This document shows, piece by piece, positions 56,841 through 64,000 of a DNA stretch of 64,000 nt. This stretch comes from Cepaea nemoralis (taxonomy: Eukaryota > Mollusca > Gastropoda > Stylommatophora > Helicidae): the NCBI GenBank assembly GCA_014155875.1, contig JACEFZ010015104.1:186001-250000 (forward strand), read 5' to 3'. The translations under genes were made by a program, and so were the position numbers. Position 1 is the first letter of the stretch; each line of letters opens with the position of its first letter. The notes under the pieces were generated by a model that was given only the letters and a program-made list of their open reading frames with translations, made no database searches and was not told the DNA's origin.

Positions 56841-57060
56841 TTTTATGCCCTAAGGCATATTGGACATATGCCAGTACAGTAATTGTATAGACCAGTCCCC
56901 AGTGATTGATGTGGTCCATATAATGAGACTGTCTTTACTTCCCAAGACAATTCTTGGCACCCTTTGTAGGCTGGGGCAACCTGGGCGGCCAGGTCAATTT
57001 TTGAAATCCACGCTGATGTAAATTTGACCTCATGACCATTGGGCCACATGTTAACGTGGC
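56840..57060 (-). mobile_element. SINE D copy
   Basis: - strand head TTAACATGTGGCCCAATGG..., then AATTGTCTTGGGAAGTAAAG, GGACCACATCAATCACTGGG, CTATACAATTACTGTACTGG. Confidence 0.6.
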
Positions 57061-57249
57061 TTCTTTATAAGAGGGAGCTGAGTGAAAAGGTGACTTGGCT
57101 GGGCAACATGTCCAGAATATAATAGGACAGATTTGATAGGTCTTCATGTCTAGAACATTACTGGACAGATCTGATAGGTCAGCACATCTAGAACATTATA
57201 GAACAGAACTGTTAGGTCAGCATATCTAGAACATGTATGATTGACTAGG

Positions 57250-58530
57250 AAATCATCTTCTAATTGGTTAGTCTATCTAACACATTATATTACTGGCTGA
57301 GGAATCAGTCCCCTGATTGGTTAGCTTATCTAGAAGATTATATGACAGGCTGGGGAATCAGTTCCCTGATTGGTTAGCTTATCTAGAAGATTATATGACA
57401 GGCTGAGGGATCAGTCCCCTGATTGGTTAGCTTATCTAGAAGAATATATGACAGGCTGAGGGATCAGTCCCCTGATTGGTTAGCTTATCTAGAAGATTAT
57501 ATGACAGGCTGGGGAATCAGTCCCCTGATTGGTTAGCTTATCTAGAAGATTATATGACTGGCTGAGGAATCAGTCCCCTGATTGGTTAGCTTATCTAGAA
57601 GATTATATGACAGGCTGAGGGATCAGTCCCCTGATTGGTTAGCTTATCTAGAAGATTATATGACTGGCTGGGGAATCAGTCCCCTGATTGGTTAGCTTAT
57701 CTAGAAGATTATATGACAGGCTGAGGGATCAGTCCCCTGATTGGTTAGCTTATCTAGAAGATTATATGACAGGCTGAGGGATCAGTCCCCTGATTGGTTA
57801 GCTTATCTAGAAGATTATATGACAGGCTGGGGAATCAGTCCCCTGATTGGTTAGCTTATCTAGAAGAATATATGACAGGCTGGATAATCAGTCCCCTGAT
57901 TGGTTAGCTTACCTAGAAGATTATATGACAGGCTGAGGGATCAGTCCCCTGATTGGTTAGCTTATCTAGAAGAATATATGACAGGCTGGATAATCAGTCC
58001 CCTGATTGGTTAGCTTATCTAGAAGGTTATATGACAGGCTGAGGGATCAGTCCCCTGATTGGTTAGCTTATCTAGAAGATTATATGACAGGCTGAGGGAT
58101 CAGTCCCCTGATTGGTTAGCTTATCTAGAAGATTATATGACAGGCTGGGGAATCAGTCCCCTGATTGGTTAGCTTATCTAGAAGATTATATGACTGGCTG
58201 AGGAATCAGTCCCCTGATTGGTTAGCTTATCTAGAAGATTATATGACAGGCTGAGGGATCAGTCTCCTGATTGGTTAGCTTATCTAGAAGATTATATGAC
58301 AGGCTGAGGGATCAGTCCCCTGATTGGTTAGCTTATCTAGAAGATTATATGACAGGCTGAGGGATCAGTCCCCTGATTGGATAGCTTATCTAGAAGAATA
58401 TATGACAGGCTGGATAATCAGTTCCCTGATTGGTTAGCTTACCTAGAAGATTATATGACAGGCTGAGGGATCAGTCCCCTGATTGGTTAGCTTACCTAGA
58501 AGATTATATGACAAGCTGGGGAACCTCCTG
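57250..58530. repeat. 53-bp minisatellite downstream of VAC14, about 24 copies
   Basis: Unit GATTATATGACAGGCTGAGG, GATCAGTCCCCTGATTGGTT, AGCTTATCTAGAA. Variants (GGGGAATCAG, GGATAATCAG, AGAATATATG) recur in blocks. It contains a CCAAT box in reverse (GATTGG) in every unit. Confidence 0.96.
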
Positions 58531-59030
58531 ATTGGTTAGCACATAGTCTAGGAAATCAGGATGGATTTGTTTGTTATGCTAAACACAGAAGACAGTAGGA
58601 TTGTTTTTACTCAACACTAGGAAAGAAGAAAAATAACAAAGACAGATTGGCGCTTTTGTGAGCTGAGCATTATTTCTCTATACACCATATTTTTGAGAGA
58701 TGTCAAAATTCACTGCTTACTAGAAGTGTGAACATTTCGACCATTCGTATCCTTTCTGTTGACTCTTTGTGCCATAGAAGCTTTCATAGCAGACACCCAA
58801 GGTCTGTGACCAAATATGAGTGTATTCTATAGACAGAAACACAGTGGGCGTGGCCACTGGGGGTGGGGGTGGGGGAGTGGCCACTGAGGGAAGCCAGATT
58901 TCTGTAGTATGCTGTGATCAAATGTAAAAAGTGAGAGAACACAAAACATGATGTATTCATTGGGAAAACACCATCACACATCATGCATTGCTTTGGGACT
59001 AACAGAGTTAGAGAAATGATGTACAATTGC
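58531..59030. other. Unassigned intergenic sequence
   Basis: No gene is recognised. A GGGGGTGG run is at 58858-58876. Confidence 0.4.
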
Positions 59031-59140
59031 ATGTGTTTTACTGGATGTTGCAATCAACCCCAGTATGTATTGGTTGGTTGTAATTTTTTGGGCAGTTTTA
59101 CATTCAGTAGATGCCATGGCTCTCTGAATGGCCGATACCC
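59030..59140 (-). mobile_element. SINE A fragment
   Basis: Reverse of the body: TGTTGCAATCAACCCCAGTA, TTTTACATTCAGTAGATGCC, GAATGGCC. Degraded. Confidence 0.6.
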
Positions 59141-59339
59141 ATACCATTGTGAAATTCAAAACAAACCGTTCTGCCCCCAAATCACCTGTGGCTTACTTTC
59201 AACCTGGTATGTCGGGGTTGTGAAACTGCTTTCACTGTCCCCAAACACAAAATTATGGTATAGGTGCAGACAAAGATGTCTGCCTGGTGGGGAAGTTTGA
59301 ATGAAATATGAGGTTGGGTTCTTCCTGAATGTCAGTGGG

Positions 59340-59552
59340 GCAGAGAGAGACACACTTACTTATACTCACCCACAGACACACACACACATGCAATCACATG
59401 CATGCCTGCACACACACACACATTGACATGCATGCACACATCCATGTGCACACACCTCCCTCCCCCTTTCTCTCTCTCTCCCTCCTCCTTTCTGTCCCAC
59501 TTTCTCTATCTCTCCCCTACCCCTCTCTCTCTCTCTCTCTCTCGGTCCTCTC

Positions 59553-59610
<58 letters not shown>

Positions 59611-59619
59611 TTCTCTCTC

Positions 59620-59650
<31 letters not shown>

Positions 59651-59652
59651 AC
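59340..59652. repeat. (CA)n and (CT)n microsatellites
   Basis: CACACA-rich 59365-59450 followed by a long CT tract 59465-59650. Open frames over them are artefacts. Confidence 0.95.
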
Positions 59653-59794
59653 CAGTACTAAGTAAAACAAGGTTAGAAAGTCAAGGGCCTCATGTCCTAC
59701 CATGAGGTGAATTGTACAGGGTATAAGTTGCTGGTCCCAGTTCTGTACACACATGGGCATTCAGTGGGGGATGTCCTCACGCTGGCCACCTTTT

Positions 59795-60005
59795 CTTCCC
59801 AGGACATGTCCTCATGCTGGGTTGACCTGAGAGCCAGGACATGTCCTCACACTGGAGGCTGGTCTGACCTGAGAGCCCAGGACATGTCCTCACACTGGAG
59901 GCTGGTCTGACCTGAGAGCCCAGGACATGTCCTCACACTGGAGGCTGGGTTGACCTGAGAGCCCAGGACATGTCCTCACGGTGGAGGCTGGGTTGACCTG
60001 AGAGT
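59795..60005. repeat. 43-bp minisatellite, five copies
   Basis: Unit GGACATGTCCTCACACTGGA, GGCTGGTCTGACCTGAGAGC, CCA. The palindrome GGACATGTCC occurs in each. Confidence 0.92.
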
Positions 60006-60174
60006 CCAGACTAATAAAAACACTGGTGTTTAAACACAGAAGCCGCAAACAATATGTTGCACGATTTATTGCCTGGCATATCTCATTGCATCTCGTCAGG
60101 TGCATACTGCAGAGTTATATTCTATATGAAGTGAATACATAAATTATGCCTTGACTGAAACACTGAGTGATAGT

Positions 60175-60233
60175 CTTCTTCTTCTTCTTCTTCTTCTTCT
60201 TCTTCTTCTTCTTCTTCTTCTTCTTCTTCTTCT

Positions 60234-60280
<47 letters not shown>

Positions 60281-60460
60281 GTTCATCCGTATTGTTTTTT
60301 TCAGAGGTAATTGCGTTGTGCCAGTCGCTTAAAAAACGTTTGTAACGCGTTTTTAACTGGCATTGTGCCAGTTTTACAGCAGAGCTGCAATGTTGCACGT
60401 TTAGGCCGACACATCCAACTTATGCGGGCATTTGTTGACCGGGTTAACCTTCCCAGGTTA
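60175..60460 (-). mobile_element. GAA-tailed CCCGGG SINE with expanded tail
   Basis: TSD TGATAGT at 60168-60174 and 60462-60468. The tail has grown to about 35 CTT units (60175-60280). A 40-bp internal duplication around TTGTGCCAGT (60315-60372) disrupts the body. Confidence 0.82.
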
Positions 60461-60599
60461 TTGATAGTGTTCAACTGTGGAGTACGTTATTCCCACAGAA
60501 GTCTGGATTTAACAGGAAGTCCTTCTGATTGCTGGCATTGGCTGGAATTGCCTGATTGATAATGCTTTGATATATTTGAGCAATCGATTATCATATGCT

Positions 60600-61001
60600 A
60601 GTTTAGTTTAGTTTAGTTTAGTCGACGGATCAACATCATGGCACACGGGTGTAACCCATAAGTGCTCCGTTCTCCTCCTAACTCAAACCTGAGTCTGGAG
60701 AAACTCAGCTCAGTGCACGAACTCCGTAGCACTGGCGAGGATCCTGAAATACTTTGGGTAGATTGTTAACTCAAAATTTTGCCCGGGCAGTGCCATTAGG
60801 CTACTCTTTTTCAATTTCCAACTGCCAAGGGATTTTTACGTGCGCAACAATGCACACGGGCGTCCGATTTCACTACCCAGAGACCAGGGGAAATTTTATT
60901 ACTAGAAATCCACATGAAAAAATCTCGGTCCTCACCGGGGCTTGAACCTGGGACCTCCAGCACTCGGGGTGGACACCATACTTCTAGACCACTCAGCCCC
61001 G

Positions 61002-61010
<9 letters not shown>
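60600..61010 (-). mobile_element. SINE family G, second copy, with (TAAAC)n tail
   Basis: Reverse complement of 24580-24996: tail TTTAGTTTAG at 60601-60622, GTGCACGAACTCCGTAGCAC, TCCCAGGTTCAAGCCCCGG head. The head runs into a pure C run. Confidence 0.85.

Positions 61011-61032
<22 letters not shown>
61001..61032. repeat. Poly(C) homopolymer
   Basis: About 30 C in a row (poly G on the other strand), at the 5' end of the SINE G head. Length is likely unreliable. Confidence 0.9.
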
Positions 61033-61034
61033 AT

Positions 61035-61800
61035 TGTATGTACCTATTTGAAGTATGCACCTTGCGAGAAACAGTGAAATATGCCAGTCAGGAAATCATG
61101 CAATATGTTGTTTATAGTATCTATGTTTAAATTCACTAAGGAAATACATTATGTTGAAAACAGTGGTGTTGTTGGTGTATTTCCGCTAAATATACCATAC
61201 CACAAAGTCTTACTATTCTGTGCTGTAGGGTAAAAGAGGAAAGACACACATACACACACAAAAAAACAAAGAAAGAGTATAATTGATTACCCTGATGCAA
61301 CTATCAAAAAGATTAATGTAAATACTACTGTATATGTTTCTCAATAGCCAGTAAGACCATTTCCTACTCAAATAATACGTGTTTTGTGTGGGGTCGGATT
61401 ATGTTATCTCACATATTTTTTGTTACATAGTCACCATGTGACTACATTCCTGCAATATTTTCACTGTTGTGGCCAGATTTTCTAGCATTGTAATGCTAAC
61501 TTTTTCTCAGATATGTTTGCACACTGTCATACACATACAGTACTATAAGTCGCGTGAGTTGGCATGAGCTGATTGTTTACGCTGTTTGTTCATGTTTGCA
61601 CTGTTTATTTGAACCAGATTTTTTCTCTTTATGCACAGAATCATTTATGTTAACAAGAAGATTAAATGTGTCACAGTTTGATGAAATTTTCAATAAGTCA
61701 AAAAATGCCAATGAAAGCCTTAATAAATCTACACATTAAGTCTTTATTCAGCTAAGCTGTGTTTTAGGGAGAGACCAGGTTTGAAACTTTGTGACATCTG
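61035..61800. other. Unassigned intergenic sequence
   Basis: AT-rich, no recognised gene or repeat. AATAAA occurs near 61725 but no upstream transcript is evident. Confidence 0.35.
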
Positions 61801-61980
61801 GCAAACCTGTTAGGAAAAAGGGTAGTGGGAAGACAATGTGATAAATACCTACCTGGCTGGGTAAAAGGGCATAACAGGGGCAACAATACAGACTTGGTCT
61901 GGGACACCCACCGGGTATCAGTTAAGATGATAAACCATGACTGCCCTTGCTTGCAGCATGGCACATGATGATGATGAATG
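61800..61980 (+). mobile_element. LINE F 3' end, diverged
   Basis: GTTAGGAAAAAGGGTAGTGG, CTGGGTAAAAGGGCATAACA and the ending CAGCATGGCACATGATGATG, as in 19889-20110 and 38160-38420. Confidence 0.6.
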
Positions 61981-62020
61981 CTGCCAGTGGTTGAGGAAAT
62001 AGCAGGTAAAACCACAAACC

Positions 62021-62165
62021 CCGGGATGGTTAACCCGGTCAACAAATGCCCGCATAAGTCGGATGTGTCGGCCTAACGGTGCAAGAACGCAGCTCTGCTG
62101 TAAACAGGCACAACGCAGTCACGTCCGGAAAAAAAAAATCCGGATGAACGCAAAAGAAGAAGAAG
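62021..62165 (+). mobile_element. GAA-tailed CCCGGG SINE, reference-quality copy
   Basis: Exact 12-bp TSD AAACCACAAACC (62009-62020 and 62166-62177). Runs CCCGGGATGGTTAACCCGGT .. GCAGCTCTGCTGTAAACAGG .. then the stem-loop TCCGG-A(9)-TCCGGA and GAAGAAGAAG. Confidence 0.95.
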
Positions 62166-62204
62166 AAACCACAAACCAGTCAAGACAACTGATGAAGCCA
62201 GATG

Positions 62205-62335
62205 AATTCTGATGGGACAGTTCTTCCATCCTGCATGAAGTCTGACAGGGCAGTCCCTCCATCCTGTATGAAGTCTGACAGGACATCCTGCATGAAGTCT
62301 GACAGGACAGCCCATCCATCCTGTATAAAGTCTCA
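62205..62335. repeat. ~28-bp tandem repeat, four copies
   Basis: Unit CATCCTGCATGAAGTCTGAC, AGGGCAGT, with one shortened copy. Confidence 0.85.
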
Positions 62336-62364
62336 CACAGTGACCATAATTACTTTGGAATGGA

Positions 62365-62445
62365 TGCTGCACCAGAGGAATGAGCTGTCATGGGAATGCC
62401 CAGAGAGCAATGATGTTGTCCCACATAACATAGCGATATAACATA
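62365..62445 (+). mobile_element. LINE E extreme 3' end fragment
   Basis: CATGGGAATGCCCAGAGAGC, AATGATGTTGTCCCACATAA, as at 14035. Positions 62446-62880 hold nothing recognised. Confidence 0.5.
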
Positions 62446-62879
62446 GCTTTAACCTAACATTCCAGGGGCAAAGGGTCTACTTGAGGTGCCCATCTCTTCT
62501 CCAAGTATAAAATACTCATTCGTGTTGTACGTAGAATTTGTAATTTCTAACATTTTAGCCACAAGAACGGTCTGTTTGGCCTACATTTTATGATTTTCAA
62601 CCCCTGAGAAAATTGTAACATGCCCACAAATGTTCCTATTTTGTCACCATTATCTGAGTAGCAAGACATCCAGTCTAGTATCTGTGATCAGTGGAGAGTA
62701 TATATTTTCTGTAATCTAGATATGAACTCAGAGCGTTTTGATTCGGCAGTGGATGCTGTATCTCAAAGCCACTTTGCCACCACAAAAGACAGTATAGGTT
62801 AGTAAAATGTTAGTCCTTAGATTACGGTTGTGAAAAATAATAATCGACAAACTAGAAAGTTCAGCTTAGTGTGAATTAT

Positions 62880-63150
62880 AAACTAATACACTCATTTCCA
62901 TTTGAGAGGGGAGCAAAGGTTACCTGGTTCACCCCAGGTACAGAAGGCACCGGGTTCGTTCCCTGTAGATTACTGAACCATTCATATTTAATAATATGAC
63001 TTGCCCCACTGATCTTCTGGGTAGTGAGATCCGATGCATAGTCTTCTCGGACGAGGGCCAAAAACAGGAGGTCCCATACCCAAATTGAGCAGGTTAAATA
63101 TCCCACATCATTTGGAAAACACAAAGGGTGGGCTGTAAGGTGGCTGTCCT
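62880..63150 (+). mobile_element. SINE G-related element, diverged
   Basis: B-box-like CACCGGGTTCGTTCCC, then CTTCTGGGTAGTGAGATCCG, ATGC and a decayed body. The GTAGTGAGATC-GA segment is shared with family G. Confidence 0.4.
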
Positions 63151-63309
63151 GGCAAAATTATTAGGCAAGGAAACCTAGCCATTGGGAGATGGAGATTCTT
63201 ATCTTTGAAGTCAGACACACTGACCTTTAAGGTGCTTAACTAGTTGTCATGCACTAGGATGAACGCAGCAGAAGAAGATTTCCATGTGTTGCTGTCAGTG
63301 TGATAATTT

Positions 63310-63570
63310 GACTTGGTTACACATGTTATTACGTTGTTTCACAATCGCAGATATGATTTAATGGTCTCTGTGCCTTCATATAGCATGTCTTTTGCAGAAC
63401 TTTGTCCTCATCACGGACCTCTCGAAAAGATTCTTGATCCATTGCCAGTTCCACTGCTGCAAGCATTGTCATGCCCAAGAAGTCATCGATGTACTGTATC
63501 TGTCTTTGTGATGGCCATCCCCTTCCTTCTGTTCTAGTAACCATGGCTTCCATCACTGTTCTGTCTAACC
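63310..63570 (-). pseudogene. LINE RT C-terminal fragment
   Basis: - strand frame with MVTRTEGRGWPSQRQIQYID, DFLGMTMLAAVELAMDQESF, equivalent to the post-RT region (xEGxRxRGRP..WxDDI..WTGLxLxEAxxLAxDRxxW) common in LINE proteins. Confidence 0.6.
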
Positions 63571-63599
63571 CACTGTATTGTTTAAGTTACTGAGACATG

Positions 63600-64000
63600 A
63601 TGCTGATTAAGGCCCAGTTTTTGTGTGTGGAATGTTTTGTGTGGAATGGCTATCCTCACTTCAGAGATCACAGATTGTGAGAATTGTATGGATATTTTGC
63701 CCTGGCTATTCGGAAATGTGGAGGAATGAACAGGCTGATAGGGAATGCAATTCTTGGTGGTAGATTGCCTATGGACAAGGGAGAGGTGGCCGTGTGCCTG
63801 TAGGAGAAGGTGAGGGAGGAAACTGAGAACCTGTATATGGAAAGAATGAGATTGTAGGCGATCTGCACGGGTTCTAGAAGAATCTCAAAACTGAGGGAGA
63901 AGACCAGGAGAACTTTCAGTCAGATAGCGGTGGGAACGATTAGTACTATGACTCTTCGCTGGCTATTGAACGAGGGGATGGAGTGTGTATGGGAATGTAT
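63600..64000 (+). pseudogene. LINE E RNase H end and tail, runs off the right edge
   Basis: GTGTGGAATGGCTATCCTCA, CAGATTGTGAGAATTGTATG, then GAATGAACAGGCTGATAGG and AGAACTTTCAGTCAGATAGC, closely following 16970-17330. Several indels interrupt the frame. Confidence 0.75.

Noticed and set aside
60151..60345. Poly-leucine and poly-arginine frames
   Set aside because: They translate the expanded (CTT)n tail of a SINE.

Overview
This is a window of animal nuclear DNA, most likely from a mollusc (probably a gastropod). That is an inference from the spliced gene, the dense tRNA-derived SINEs, the mariner copies and the lophotrochozoan-type LINE tails; no single marker fixes the species. There are no rRNA genes, true tRNA genes, operons or CRISPR arrays.

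One host gene dominates. I reconstruct a complete VAC14 orthologue on the + strand from ATG 15426 to TAG 56283. It has 17 coding exons, every one with GT..AG introns and matching phases, and the coding total is 2205 nt for a 734-residue protein. VAC14 is the HEAT-repeat scaffold that holds the PI(3)P 5-kinase PIKfyve and the phosphatase FIG4 on endolysosomes. A TCACGTGA box (CLEAR/TFEB-like) and a YY1-like AAAATGGCGGCC lie about 100 bp upstream of the ATG.

The gene is spread over 41 kb because almost every intron carries a tandem array with its own unit: 49-51, 50, 57, 42, 58, 36, 74, 55, 35, 30, 74, 53 and 40 bp in gene order. Two arrays include splice-junction sequence. Six extra copies of the exon 2 acceptor lie just before exon 2. 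Tens of copies of a donor-like sequence that resembles the exon 16/intron 16 junction follow exon 16. Inside that last array is an exact 19-bp Tn5 mosaic end, which points to a library adapter left in the assembly.

Left flank (1-15300): the 5' end of an LTR retrotransposon running off the left edge on the - strand; a deleted mariner; several SINEs; a kilobase of GA microsatellite; a nearly intact I-group LINE (endonuclease + reverse transcriptase ORF of 939 aa, then RNase H in another frame); and remnants of a second RNase H-bearing LINE. Right flank (56284-64000): a 53-bp minisatellite, SINEs and LINE tails, with no convincing second host gene.

The SINEs fall into several families with visible A/B-box heads or target-site duplications (TSDs). 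The most striking is a roughly 145-bp element that begins CCCGGG, has a small hairpin near its 3' end, ends in (GAA)n rather than poly(A), and has clear 7-13 bp TSDs at most copies. Nested insertions (SINE in SINE, SINE in mariner, SINE in minisatellite) give relative ages.
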